A model generated the notes under the pieces. That model ran no database searches, was not told where the DNA came from, and saw nothing but the letters and a program-made list of their open reading frames with translations. Position numbers and translations under genes: made by a program. A stretch of DNA of 64,000 bases, taken from positions 42,254-106,253 of the forward strand of contig SVLQ01000010.1 of NCBI GenBank assembly GCA_015067825.1, read 5' to 3'. Shown here one piece after another: positions 17,864 through 26,511 of the stretch (the stretch's first letter is position 1; each line of letters starts with the position of its first letter). Origin of the DNA: Oscillospiraceae bacterium (GTDB lineage: Bacteria > Bacillota > Clostridia > Oscillospirales > QAMX01).

Positions 17864-20305
17864 ATGAACCGTATCCGTTTCCGCAGGATCTGTGCGGCTG
17901 TTGCAGGGATGCTCCTGTGCGTACTCTTAGCTGCGTGTCACCAAGATCCGGAGCTTTCGGCCACCACCGACCCTACGTGCGCTACCGCCCAACCACCGGC
18001 GACGAGCAGCTCAGTGACCACAACAGGACAGACGACAAGTACAACGGCGGAACCCGACACCGAGCCACAAATGGTGGCAAATGAGCAGGGGAAAATCGCC
18101 CGAGTCACAGTTTCTACCCCTTGGCAGTGGAATTTTTTCGCTGAAGCCTTCAACGCCGACCGCAGTCGTTTTGCCAATTCCGTCGAGGTATCCATCACCG
18201 ATCGGCTTTCCTTTGCCGACATGACATTCGTCGCTTTGTCCGACGGCTTTACCGGGCGAATTTGCGGCGAGGCGGACGATTCCTTGTATGACGAGCGCAA
18301 AGCTTTGTTAGATGCGGCGATGGCACAGGGCGAAACGATGACTGATCTTCCCGCAAGCGTCGGCGGTTTTTGCGATATTTCTGTGGTTTTTGGCAGTTCT
18401 TCGCTGTTTGGCGATACCGTGGGCAGCCTGTATATCGAAAATCTGGACTTTACAAACATCAGTTACGCAAACTCCGATCAAGAAAATTCCGGCATGCTCT
18501 GCGGCACGGTAGCGATTCTTTCCCTGCGTGATGTCGCGTTCTCCGACTGCCGTTTTGACGCTGCGGAAGTCACCGGTGTTTCACATCTGTTAGCAAACAC
18601 GATTAAAACTCTGAACATCGACCACACTGTCGTTCTTGATTGCACAGCCGCCGCAGCGTGCGAGTACGGTGGTCTGCTGTTTGAACACAGTGAAAACGGC
18701 GGTGCGGTCAGAAATCTCAGCATTGCCCATTCCTCGTTCTCCGTTTTCAACCGCGAAACTGGCTGTGCCTCTTTGCTCGGCGACCGTATCCTGCAGGGAA
18801 TTTTTCAATCGGTGACACTCTACGATTGCGGCGTTTCCGCGCCGTCAACCTCGGCTCTCTGCGCAAGAGCGAGTGCAGCGGCGCTCCATGATATCACCGT
18901 CAGCCGATGTTCTCTGCGTTCCTTTGAATACGCCGCAGAGCCCCATCTTGCCGGTGGAATCCTGTTTGGCTGGAATGGGGAACAGGAAGTCTTCACTTCG
19001 GCAGATGTGAAAAACATTGTCATCGCTGATTCGACTCTTAGCTTGGAGTATCGTGATTTTCAGTGGTACGAAAGCCATGGACTCACGATTGAAAATTGCC
19101 GCAACCAAATTGAGGAACAGTTCCGCGCCCACATGACCTTCCCTTGTGAAACCGACGAAAACGGTTTGATTTCCGCCGTCACCGTCGCCACGCCGCAGGA
19201 ATGGAACGATTTTGCCGCGGCCTTTAACCTCGGCAGAGGCCACTTTGCAGATTCTGTCGATGTGGCGATCACCGCGATGCTATCGTTTGACGGCATGACC
19301 TTTACCTGTCTGCGCGCGCCGTTTGCGGGCAGAATCTACGGTAAGGCGGTCGAGCCCTCCGAGGGAGAAACACCCCATGCGCTGGAAACCGATCCGCCGA
19401 CCGTCAGTTATCGCACAGTCACCAACGGCCGTTACAGTGTTGCTTCCGGTCTGACCTGCGGATTTACACAGATCCGTGCGATCGACGGCTATGCCCTGTT
19501 TGGCTATGGACGCGAAAACGGCGATGTTGCGATCGAAAATCTGGAATTTTCCGAGATTTCTTACCAACTCACAAATGCCGACACAAGCTATGCCATGCTC
19601 CTGCATTCGGCCAAGGCATTGACCGTTTCCGACGTCGTGCTTTACCGCTGCAAATTTGGCGAAAACGGAGAACAGATTCCTTGGCCCAGTACAACCCCGC
19701 AGTGTCTGTTCACGGTTGTTTCCGACAGTTTGTCGCTCTCCCGAGTCATTGTCTCTGATTGCGACAGTTTCAGTTTCGGCAATGGACATCTGTTGTTCGG
19801 ATCAGCAGCGGATGCAGCGTTTACGCAAGTATATTTGCTCGGCTGTGATGTTCAGAGTATGTTCTATGGAGATTATGTGGAGCACGCTTCTCTGTTTGGA
19901 GAGCTTGTCTGCAACACCGCGGAATTCACCGATATTTTTCTCTACGACTGCCATGTCAGCGGTTCGGTCGCGTCAGCCTTCGGGCACGCAGGCGAGGTCG
20001 GTGCGATGAAAAACATTCGGATAGATCGTTGCAGCTTCACTACGGCATACGAGCCTCACGACGCCACGCAAAGCACGCTCTCCGGCGCGCTGTTTTTCTC
20101 CGAAAAGCGCACCGAGTTTTATGGGCCAATCGACACGGAGACGGCGGCGATATGGGCAACGACCGAAGCCGAGCTTTTGACCGATGCGGAAATCGAAAAC
20201 GTACGTGTGACAAATTCCGTTGTCATGCTCCCTGACGGACGGGAGCTGGCCGATTACCGCGCGTATGGTATTATTGTTGAAAACTGTCTGAATATCGTCG
20301 ATTGA
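17864..20305 (+). CDS. Modular lipoprotein with two repeat units (unknown family)
   Basis: 813 residues. Signal peptide with lipobox LLAACH (Cys 25), a Ser/Thr-rich linker (about 35-68), then two long units. Each unit opens with a conserved module of the form VTVSTPxxWNxFAxAFN...RFAxSVxVxI...LSFxxMTF (about 77-140 and 432-500) and closes with a GLTIENC / GIIVENC motif. Between them lie beta-rich repeats (FTDIFLYDCHVSGS, VRNLSIAHSSFSV) resembling right-handed beta-helix turns. ATG 17864 follows GGGGAGG. The same unit occurs once in the next gene. No catalytic motif recognised; perhaps a surface binding or adhesion protein. Confidence 0.8.
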   Translation: MNRIRFRRICAAVAGMLLCVLLAACHQDPELSATTDPTCATAQPPATSSSVTTTGQTTSTTAEPDTEPQMVANEQGKIARVTVSTPWQWNFFAEAFNADRSRFANSVEVSITDRLSFADMTFVALSDGFTGRICGEADDSLYDERKALLDAAMAQGETMTDLPASVGGFCDISVVFGSSSLFGDTVGSLYIENLDFTNISYANSDQENSGMLCGTVAILSLRDVAFSDCRFDAAEVTGVSHLLANTIKTLNIDHTVVLDCTAAAACEYGGLLFEHSENGGAVRNLSIAHSSFSVFNRETGCASLLGDRILQGIFQSVTLYDCGVSAPSTSALCARASAAALHDITVSRCSLRSFEYAAEPHLAGGILFGWNGEQEVFTSADVKNIVIADSTLSLEYRDFQWYESHGLTIENCRNQIEEQFRAHMTFPCETDENGLISAVTVATPQEWNDFAAAFNLGRGHFADSVDVAITAMLSFDGMTFTCLRAPFAGRIYGKAVEPSEGETPHALETDPPTVSYRTVTNGRYSVASGLTCGFTQIRAIDGYALFGYGRENGDVAIENLEFSEISYQLTNADTSYAMLLHSAKALTVSDVVLYRCKFGENGEQIPWPSTTPQCLFTVVSDSLSLSRVIVSDCDSFSFGNGHLLFGSAADAAFTQVYLLGCDVQSMFYGDYVEHASLFGELVCNTAEFTDIFLYDCHVSGSVASAFGHAGEVGAMKNIRIDRCSFTTAYEPHDATQSTLSGALFFSEKRTEFYGPIDTETAAIWATTEAELLTDAEIENVRVTNSVVMLPDGRELADYRAYGIIVENCLNIVD

Positions 20306-20385
20306 CGCAAGCGAAATATGAAAATCGCTTCATTTTCTATGCTATAATCATTGCAGAGGTTTATCCCAACAGGAGGTTTGATTTT

Positions 20386-21786
20386 ATGTCACGGGGCGTT
20401 TTGCGAGGGATTCTTGTCATCCTTTTCATGCTTCTTTTACTGCTTTCCGGTTGCCAAACAATCGGATCGACCGAAACTGTGCAGACGACGAGCGCTCCTG
20501 TGCAAACCACGCCTCCGGGAAGTACAGCTGCCACAACGGAATCGACCACGACGACTGCCACCCCTCCGCAGACAACAACTTCCGTCACCACAAGCGAAAC
20601 GACCGCGCAAACGTCGTCCACAACGATAAGCGCACTGCAGTTTGTCTGCGATCCGCAAGGCAAAATCGAGTCCGTTACCGTTTCGACCCCGGAAGAGTGG
20701 AATTCTTTTGCCGCAGCGTTCAACGCCGAGCCGGAGCGTTTTGCCGATTCCGTCGACGTAGAGATCGCAGCGCTACTCTCGTTTGACGGCATGATCTTCG
20801 TATCGCTCGACACGGACTTTTCCGGCACCATCCATGGGCCGAAAAATGACGACGTTTTTTCCGCAGAATCGCTGCAGCGCTGGCTCGACGATTGCCGCAC
20901 GTATCCCGAATCGGGCATCCCCTTCTGTCGGGAATTTGCCGCGGGATTTTCCAACGTTCGGACGGTTTCGGGAGGGCCGATGTTCGGTAAAGCTTGTGGC
21001 GCGCTCTCGCTGGAATATCTGGGCTTTTATAATATTGCCTACCAAGTGATCGATCCACCGCAGTACGGATCGTTTCACGGCATGCTGTGTCACCGCGCAG
21101 AAAGCTTGTCGCTCGAGAACGTGATTTTCCTTGCCTGTGGCAATGCTGGGGAAGAGTATACCGACAGCCACCTGCTGCTGCCGGAGGTGTGCGATGAATT
21201 ACTGGCAGAGACCATCCAAACTCTTTCGCTCCGGAACGTCATCGCCCAAAGCTGTACCGCAAATTCTGCGGGATTGTTTTACGAGGTCGTGGAAGAAACG
21301 CTGACGGTCGATGGGCTGTACGTCGTTGGCTGCACAAACCGAACCGGCATCGCGTATGAATATATCCCCGCTTCCTTGCTCGGCGGCAGAGTCACCGGTT
21401 CGGCCACGCTGGAAAACATCGTTTTGCTCCGCAGCCGCGCCAACGGCTTGATCGGTTCGGCCTTTGGGCTGATCGCGCAGGTAAATGCGCTGAGAAACAT
21501 CGAGATTAAAACCTGTAATTTTTACTCACCCGTTTTTGCATCCACTGTCCATTCCGGCGCCAGCGGTATGCTGTTCCCTTGCTACGTCGGCATCGGCAGT
21601 ATGCAAACATGGCCCGACAAGATGGAACTTGATTTCGAGGCGGAAACGTTGAAACATACGCCGCTGATCGAAAACGTCACGGTCTCCGGCACCGTCACCT
21701 CCCTCAACCCGAGATACGGCCGTGACTACGACTGGTACCGCGCCTTGGGCATCGTCGTTGAAAACTGTCTGAACATCGTCGATTGA
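20386..21786 (+). CDS. Modular lipoprotein with one repeat unit, paralogue of the previous gene
   Basis: 466 residues. Signal peptide with lipobox LLLLLSGC, a long Thr-rich linker (about 30-85), then one unit beginning at about 91 with VTVSTPEEWNSFAAAFN and ending with GIVVENCLNIVD, almost the same last residues as its neighbour. AGGAGG at 20371-20376 sets the ATG. An extended -10 (TGC TATAAT, 20343-20348) just upstream suggests its own promoter, although the -35 is poor. The Thr-rich linker looks like a cell-wall-spanning spacer. Unknown function; presumably arose by duplication and unit loss or gain. Confidence 0.8.
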   Translation: MSRGVLRGILVILFMLLLLLSGCQTIGSTETVQTTSAPVQTTPPGSTAATTESTTTTATPPQTTTSVTTSETTAQTSSTTISALQFVCDPQGKIESVTVSTPEEWNSFAAAFNAEPERFADSVDVEIAALLSFDGMIFVSLDTDFSGTIHGPKNDDVFSAESLQRWLDDCRTYPESGIPFCREFAAGFSNVRTVSGGPMFGKACGALSLEYLGFYNIAYQVIDPPQYGSFHGMLCHRAESLSLENVIFLACGNAGEEYTDSHLLLPEVCDELLAETIQTLSLRNVIAQSCTANSAGLFYEVVEETLTVDGLYVVGCTNRTGIAYEYIPASLLGGRVTGSATLENIVLLRSRANGLIGSAFGLIAQVNALRNIEIKTCNFYSPVFASTVHSGASGMLFPCYVGIGSMQTWPDKMELDFEAETLKHTPLIENVTVSGTVTSLNPRYGRDYDWYRALGIVVENCLNIVD

Positions 21787-21791
21787 CGCAA

Positions 21792-21825
21792 AAAAAGAGG
21801 TTTACCGATCGGTAAACCTCTTTTT
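21792..21825. terminator. Bidirectional terminator between convergent genes
   Basis: A palindrome with a 10-bp stem on each side of GATC, flanked by A5 and T5. It serves the lipoprotein gene on the plus strand and the AMP-binding gene on the minus strand. Confidence 0.9.
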
Positions 21826-21833
21826 GGATTTCG

Positions 21834-23516
21834 CTACACGTGCTGTTCGGCGCCGTTGACCATTTCATCGGCCATCGCACGGAGCTTGTACTTCAAGATC
21901 TTACCCGCCGCATTCATCGGGAAGCCCTCGACAAAGCGGATATAGGACGGAACCTTATGGCGCGACATATTCTGCCGCACGAATTCCTTCAGGCTCTCTT
22001 CGGTCTCGTTGGCGCCTTCATTCAGAATAACGAACGCCATGACCTCTTCGCCGAATTTCTTCGACGGCACGCCGACGACCTGCACGTCCTGCACGGCCGC
22101 GTGCGTATACATCAGTTCTTCGATCTCGCGCGGGTAGATATTTTCGCCGCCGCGGATGATCATATCCTTGATGCGTCCCGTGATGCGGTAGTAGCCGTTG
22201 GGATCGCGCACGGCGAGGTCGCCGGAATGGAGCCAGTTATCTTCGTCGATAACGGCTTTGGTCGCTTCTTCCATCTTATAGTAGCCGCGCATCGTGTTGT
22301 AGCCGCGGCTGCAGAATTCGCCGGTCTGGCCGTCAGGCAGTTCTTCGCCCGTTTCGGGGTCGACGATCTTGGTCTCGACGAACGGCATGCTTCTGCCGAC
22401 GGTGGAGACACGCAGTTCGAGCGGATCGCCCGTGTTGGTCATCGTCGTGGCCGGCGAGGCTTCGGTCTGGCCGTAGGTGATCGTGATCTCGCGCATGCCC
22501 ATGCGCTCGACGACCTTCTGCATGACGTTGATCGGACACGGCGAACCCGCCATGATGCCCGTGCGCAGGCTGGAGAGGTCGTACTTTTCGAAATCCGGGT
22601 GGTCGAGGATGAAAATATACATCGTCGGCACGCCGTGGAAGGCCGTGCAACGTTCGGCTTCGATCGATTTCATGACCTTGGTGGGGCTGTAGACATCGAC
22701 GAGAACGAGGGTCGTCGCGTGGGTCAGGCTCGCCATCGTCGCAAGCACCAGCCCGAAGCAATGGAACAGCGGCACGGTGACGCAGAGGCGGTCGGCGGGG
22801 CTGAAGCGCATATTTTCGCCGATATAGTAGCCGTTGTTCAAAATATTATAGTGCGTGAGCATAACGCCCTTGGGGAAACCGGTCGTGCCGGAGGTGTACT
22901 GCATATTGATGACGTCGTGCGGGTCGAGGGTGGCGCCGATCTCGTCGATCACCGCGTCGGGCGTGTCCGCGCCGCCGTCGATCATCGACTGCCACGAGCA
23001 CATCGATTCGGGCACGGCTTCGCTGGCATCGTAGGGGATGTAGACGATGCTTTCGAGGAACGGCAGACGGTCGGAGTGCAGATGGAGCGAGGAACCGGTC
23101 TCGTCGATCTCGGGCATCAGCTGCTTGACGATCGGCGTGTAGTCGGCGTCCTTCGTGCCCTTGACGTAGCAGAGCACTTTGGTGTCGGACTGGCGAAGGA
23201 GGTATTCGAGCTCGAAGACTTTGTAGTTCGTGTTGACCGTGACCAGGATCGCACCGATCTTGGCGCAGCCAAACAGCGTATACAGCCATTCGGGGTAGTT
23301 CGTCGCCCAGATCGCGACCTTATCGCCCTTCTCGACGCCCAGCGCGCGCAGACCCTTGGCGACTTCGACGGCGCGGCGATCCAGATCGCTCCAGCTCATG
23401 CGCACGCCGCGGTCGACGTTGACGACGGCGTCCTTGTCGGGATAGAACTCCGCGACGCGGTGCAGCCAGTCGCCGACCGTAATGGGCAAAAATCCGTCTT
23501 TCATGATAGAATACAT
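21834..23516 (-). CDS. Acyl-CoA synthetase (AMP-binding, adenylate-forming)
   Basis: 560-residue class I adenylate-forming enzyme that would activate a carboxylic acid with ATP and join it to CoA. Seen in order: the P-loop-like YTSGTTGFPKGVMLTH, ITYGQTEASPA, the hinge region WLHSGDLAVRDPNGYYRITGR, RGGENIYPREIEE and the C-terminal catalytic lysine region AAGKILKYKLR. These fit medium/long-chain or branched acyl-CoA synthetases. ATG 23516 follows GAGGAA; another ATG four codons on is possible. Monocistronic, behind a T-box riboswitch (23583-23848), which implies control by the charging state of one tRNA. That is unusual for this enzyme class. Confidence 0.9.
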   Translation of the reverse strand: MYSIMKDGFLPITVGDWLHRVAEFYPDKDAVVNVDRGVRMSWSDLDRRAVEVAKGLRALGVEKGDKVAIWATNYPEWLYTLFGCAKIGAILVTVNTNYKVFELEYLLRQSDTKVLCYVKGTKDADYTPIVKQLMPEIDETGSSLHLHSDRLPFLESIVYIPYDASEAVPESMCSWQSMIDGGADTPDAVIDEIGATLDPHDVINMQYTSGTTGFPKGVMLTHYNILNNGYYIGENMRFSPADRLCVTVPLFHCFGLVLATMASLTHATTLVLVDVYSPTKVMKSIEAERCTAFHGVPTMYIFILDHPDFEKYDLSSLRTGIMAGSPCPINVMQKVVERMGMREITITYGQTEASPATTMTNTGDPLELRVSTVGRSMPFVETKIVDPETGEELPDGQTGEFCSRGYNTMRGYYKMEEATKAVIDEDNWLHSGDLAVRDPNGYYRITGRIKDMIIRGGENIYPREIEELMYTHAAVQDVQVVGVPSKKFGEEVMAFVILNEGANETEESLKEFVRQNMSRHKVPSYIRFVEGFPMNAAGKILKYKLRAMADEMVNGAEQHV

Positions 23517-23582
23517 CGTTGATTCCTCATTTCCCTGTGATTTCGATCCGTTTTTCGTGCAGGGGCCACGGAAACGGCAAAT

Positions 23583-23614
23583 AAAAAAGCCCCTTTTGCG
23601 TTTGCAAAAGGGGC
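23583..23614 (-). terminator. T-box regulated terminator
   Basis: Perfect 11-bp stem with a 4-base loop and T6 on the minus strand. It competes with the antiterminator formed by the T-box sequence. Confidence 0.88.
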
Positions 23615-23848
23615 GCAGTAAAAGCGCGGTACCACCCTGACTTCGCGGAAAAATCCGCCTCATGGAATGCCGTAACGTGCATTGCTCCGTCGCCGCTTAC
23701 GCACCCCGTTTGGGTTTTCGGCAGCGCCGCTCGGGAGTGAGCGCGTCATACGGATCCCCCTCGCTTTCTCGCACCAACCGAAAGCTCTCTTGTCTGGAAA
23801 GACCGCTTGTGTGACGACATCTCCGTCATAGCGTTTCAAAAATGATTT
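23583..23848 (-). promoter_or_regulatory. T-box riboswitch
   Basis: On the minus strand the conserved T-box sequence AGGGTGGTACCGCG (23625-23638) lies directly before an intrinsic terminator (stem 23589-23599 with 23604-23614, then T6). Upstream is a stem-I-like region with AGAGAGC and GGTTGGTGCGA apical motifs. The bulge base after UGG is U, fitting a tRNA with discriminator A. By analogy with other T-boxes (codon just before ACTCCCGAG) the specifier may be CTC, leucine (23739-23741), but the specifier loop does not align cleanly. It controls the acyl-CoA synthetase gene. Confidence 0.88.
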
Positions 23849-23854
23849 TTGGAA

Positions 23855-23884
23855 ATTATATCACAGTTCCTATGCATTTGTCAA
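23855..23884 (-). promoter_or_regulatory. Promoter of the T-box leader
   Basis: On the minus strand: TTGACA (23879-23884), 18-base spacer, TATAAT (23855-23860). Transcription should start near 23848. Confidence 0.85.
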
Positions 23885-23921
23885 GTATTTTTTTACAGTC
23901 AAGCGGATGCAGCCGCCGCGC

Positions 23922-23950
23922 TTGACAGGACGGCCCGTTTTCGGTATACT
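23922..23950 (+). promoter_or_regulatory. Promoter of the PHP gene
   Basis: TTGACA (23922-23927), 17-base spacer and TATACT (23945-23950), 33 bases before the ATG at 23984. Confidence 0.85.
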
Positions 23951-23983
23951 AACAGTAACGCACGACAAAAGGAGCGATTGGGA

Positions 23984-24745
23984 ATGAAAAAGCATCCGTA
24001 TATTTTCGAAACGCCCGTTTACGATCTCGCCGAGCTCGTCCGCTACAACCTCCACGTCCACACCTTCTGCTCGCGCTGCGGCAAGGCCGATATGCACATG
24101 CCCCTGATCCTGGCCGAAGCTGACCGTGCCGGGCTCGAGATGATCGCCATCACCGATCACTCGCACTACGCCGAGCTGAGCGAGGTCGCCGTGGCGCAGG
24201 CGCGGATGCACAAGCGCATCGCCGACAAGATCCCTCACCGCGTCAAGGTGCTTTACGGCGCAGAGCTCTCCAACCCCGACATCGGCGTGTTCTACGACAC
24301 CGACGAGGCCAACGACGCGCTCGAATACCGCCTCTACGCGACAAACCATTTCCAGATCGACGGTTTTGCCCACCCCGAGGACAAATCGATCCGCGGCTAC
24401 GCCGAGTATCTGCTCAAGAAAACGCGCGTTCTGATGGAATCCGGCCGCGCCGACTGCGTTGCCCACCCGCTGACGGGGATGCGCGTGCCCGTTTGCACGC
24501 CGCCGGAGGTCAGCGCGGCGATGACCGACAACGAGATCGGCGAGCTCTGCGAGTTGAGCGCGAGAACCCACGTCGCCCTTGAGATCAACCGCGCATCAGT
24601 CAATTCCGACCCCGCGCTCGTGCGCAGGCTTTGGAACCTCGGCCGCGAAGCCGGTGCGTTCTTGCACTACGGTGCCGACGCGCACGACATCGGCGCCGTC
24701 GACACGATTGCCCAGCTCGCCGACCTGAAAGCCATTCTGAACTGA
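23984..24745 (+). CDS. PHP-domain phosphoesterase
   Basis: 253-residue metal-dependent phosphoesterase of the PHP family (histidinol-phosphatase/YcdX-like fold). Metal ligands visible: NLHVHTFCS (HxH), MIAITDHSHY (DH), VLYGAELS (Glu), YATNHFQID and the late FLHYGADAHD (DxH). AAAGGAG (23968-23974) sets the ATG. The substrate is unknown; in this family it may be histidinol phosphate, other phosphomonoesters or nucleotides. No histidine biosynthesis genes are nearby, so hisK identity is not claimed. Confidence 0.88.
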   Translation: MKKHPYIFETPVYDLAELVRYNLHVHTFCSRCGKADMHMPLILAEADRAGLEMIAITDHSHYAELSEVAVAQARMHKRIADKIPHRVKVLYGAELSNPDIGVFYDTDEANDALEYRLYATNHFQIDGFAHPEDKSIRGYAEYLLKKTRVLMESGRADCVAHPLTGMRVPVCTPPEVSAAMTDNEIGELCELSARTHVALEINRASVNSDPALVRRLWNLGREAGAFLHYGADAHDIGAVDTIAQLADLKAILN

Positions 24746-24756
24746 CGCAAACCACC

Positions 24757-24785
24757 GAAGGGCCGCCGCGTTTGCGGCAGCCCTT
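24757..24785 (+). terminator. Weak terminator-like hairpin after the PHP gene
   Basis: A long GC-rich hairpin (7-bp outer stem plus 5-bp inner stem) 11 bases after the stop, with only a poor T-tract. The remaining 24786-24930 holds nothing recognisable. Confidence 0.4.
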
Positions 24786-24945
24786 CTATTCCAAACGGCG
24801 CCGCTCCGCCCACACCTTTCCCAAAACGCACCCGCGAACCACGCAGGCGGGCGTATCGCCGGAGCTTTCCGTCGTTCCATCTTATGCGCGGCACTTCGCG
24901 CGTGTTCCCACGCGCACCTGTCCGCAGTTTCGGAGGTGTTTTGCC

Positions 24946-25824
24946 ATGGCAGGCCAAACCGCTACGATTTTTAATATCCAACGCTTTTCGCTGCACGACG
25001 GCCCCGGCATCCGCACGACCGTTTTTTTAAAGGGCTGCAATCTGCGCTGTTTTTGGTGCCACAATCCCGAAGGCCTGACCGTTTCCCGCCAGTTGATGCG
25101 CTACCCCGACAAATGCATCGGCTGCGGAAAATGCGGCGAGGTATGCGGCTACCGTCTTGATCCGGCCTCGTGCGTTGGCTGCGGCAAATGCGCCGAGGTC
25201 TGTCCGGCTGCCGCACGGACGATGACCGGCGAGGAAAAAACGGTGGACGAGGTCGTTGCGACCGTTCTGAAAGACCGTGCCTTCTACGCCAAGGCCGGCG
25301 GTGCGACGTTTTCGGGCGGCGAGCCGCTCCTGCAGGCCGAGTTCGTGCGCGCATGCGCCGACCGCCTGGTCGCGGAAGGCATTCCCTGCGCGATTGAAAC
25401 GGCGGCATGTCTGCCGTGGGAGAAAATCGAGACCGTTTTGCCCGCACTTTCGCTGGTGATCATGGACCTCAAGCACCACGATCCGCAGGCCTTTGCCAAA
25501 TACTGCGGCGGCAAGCTGGAAACCGTGACCGAAAACCTTGCGCGTATTGCCCGGTCGGGGATCGAATACTGGGTGCGCATTCCGCTGATCCCGGGCGTCA
25601 ACGCCGATCCGGAAAGCGTTTCGCAGATCGGCGCGCTGATCTGCACGACCGTCGGCGAACATCTGCCCGGCGTTGTCGAGCTGATGCCGTTCCACGCGCT
25701 CGGCGGCTCCAAATACGATGCGCTCGGCCAGAATTACGCCGCAACCGGGCTGGATGCCCCGGAAAAGGCGTTGCAGGAGGCCTGCCGTGAGGCGCTGCGC
25801 GCCCACGGACTGAACGCGATCTGA
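24946..25824 (+). CDS. Glycyl-radical enzyme activating protein (radical SAM, with two ferredoxin clusters)
   Basis: 292 residues. The radical SAM signature is CNLRCFWC (CxxxCxxC), which binds the cluster that cleaves SAM. It is followed by a ferredoxin-like insert with two Cys motifs, CIGCGKCGEVC and CVGCGKCAEVCP, as in YjjW/HpdA/BssD-type activases and unlike PflA, which lacks the insert. GGEPLLQ and the later IPLIPGVN motif are also family features. CGGAGGTG (24931-24938) sets ATG 24946. No glycyl-radical enzyme lies anywhere in the window, so the partner is unknown and must be encoded elsewhere. Confidence 0.92.
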   Translation: MAGQTATIFNIQRFSLHDGPGIRTTVFLKGCNLRCFWCHNPEGLTVSRQLMRYPDKCIGCGKCGEVCGYRLDPASCVGCGKCAEVCPAAARTMTGEEKTVDEVVATVLKDRAFYAKAGGATFSGGEPLLQAEFVRACADRLVAEGIPCAIETAACLPWEKIETVLPALSLVIMDLKHHDPQAFAKYCGGKLETVTENLARIARSGIEYWVRIPLIPGVNADPESVSQIGALICTTVGEHLPGVVELMPFHALGGSKYDALGQNYAATGLDAPEKALQEACREALRAHGLNAI

Positions 25825-25863
25825 TCGATTTTTCGCAGACGACAAAAAAATCCAAAATCGCGG

Positions 25864-25892
25864 TGGACGATATCCGCGGTTTATGATATAAT
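25864..25892 (+). promoter_or_regulatory. Promoter of the DUF1292 gene
   Basis: TGGACG (25864-25869), 17-base spacer, extended TGA plus perfect TATAAT (25887-25892). Confidence 0.7.
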
Positions 25893-25951
25893 AGAAGTGG
25901 ACACAATACAAGTACCGACCGCCGAAAGGCTACATACAGGAGGTTTTTCCC

Positions 25952-26269
25952 ATGAGTGAAGATTACGGCAACGATTTCATCGTCCTGACCGACGAAGACG
26001 GCAACGAGATCGAACTCGAGCACCTGAGCACGCTGGAGTACGAAGCCGAAACCTACATGGCGTTCGTTGAAGCCAATCCCGACCCCGAAACGATCCTCGA
26101 TCCCGATTCCGCCGAGCTGATCATCCTCAAGGTCATCGACGAAGACGGCGAAGATATGCTCGTCACGCTCGACGACGAAGAACTGCTGGAAAAGATCTTC
26201 CAGATGTTCGTTGAAAAGCTCGAAAACGAAGACGGCGAAGAAGCCGACTTCAGCGACGACGAAGAATAA
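25952..26269 (+). CDS. DUF1292 family protein (YrzB-like)
   Basis: 105-residue, very acidic protein. It has the DUF1292 pattern: FIVLTDEDGNEIELEHLSTL near the start, YMAFVEA, then ILKVIDEDGEDMLVTLDDEE. The C-terminus is a run of Glu/Asp. The family is widespread in Firmicutes, often next to yrrK/yrzL, and has no established function. Strong AGGAGG (25939-25944) and own promoter. No terminator is obvious before the structured region that follows. Confidence 0.92.
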   Translation: MSEDYGNDFIVLTDEDGNEIELEHLSTLEYEAETYMAFVEANPDPETILDPDSAELIILKVIDEDGEDMLVTLDDEELLEKIFQMFVEKLENEDGEEADFSDDEE

Positions 26270-26329
26270 GTCTGCTCGTTTCCTGCGTGGTGCGTGATCT
26301 GTTTGTTTTTAACCCACAAAACATCGAAA

Positions 26330-26465
26330 AGGGATGCCGGGTCCGGCAGTGGTTCGCAGGCCTCCCGCCTGCATTCTGCGGGCGGAAGTTGGAAGCGGTA
26401 AAGCTGTTGGCAGGCAACCCACCTGTATCAATCTGTGCAGGTTATTTTCGGCAGACACGGCCAAC
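26330..26465 (+). ncRNA. Structured intergenic RNA candidate
   Basis: The 240-base gap before csaB is unusually rich in paired segments: GCCGG/CCGGC, a strong 9-bp hairpin CCGCCTGCA/TGCGGGCGG with a TTC loop, and ACCTG/CAGGT arms further on. The general look (long rod with GC arms) recalls 6S-type or other small RNAs, but no diagnostic motif was confirmed and no clear promoter was found. It could instead be a 5' leader of csaB. Confidence 0.3.
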
Positions 26466-26511
26466 GCGGGGCGCGCATGAAAAATGACTTTGAAATGAGC
26501 GTGTCAACAAG

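Noticed and set aside
21840..23522. A 560-residue plus-strand frame opposite the acyl-CoA synthetase
   Set aside because: Same length as the real gene and built of shadow residues (many His, Arg, Val, Gly). No ribosome binding site or family motif.
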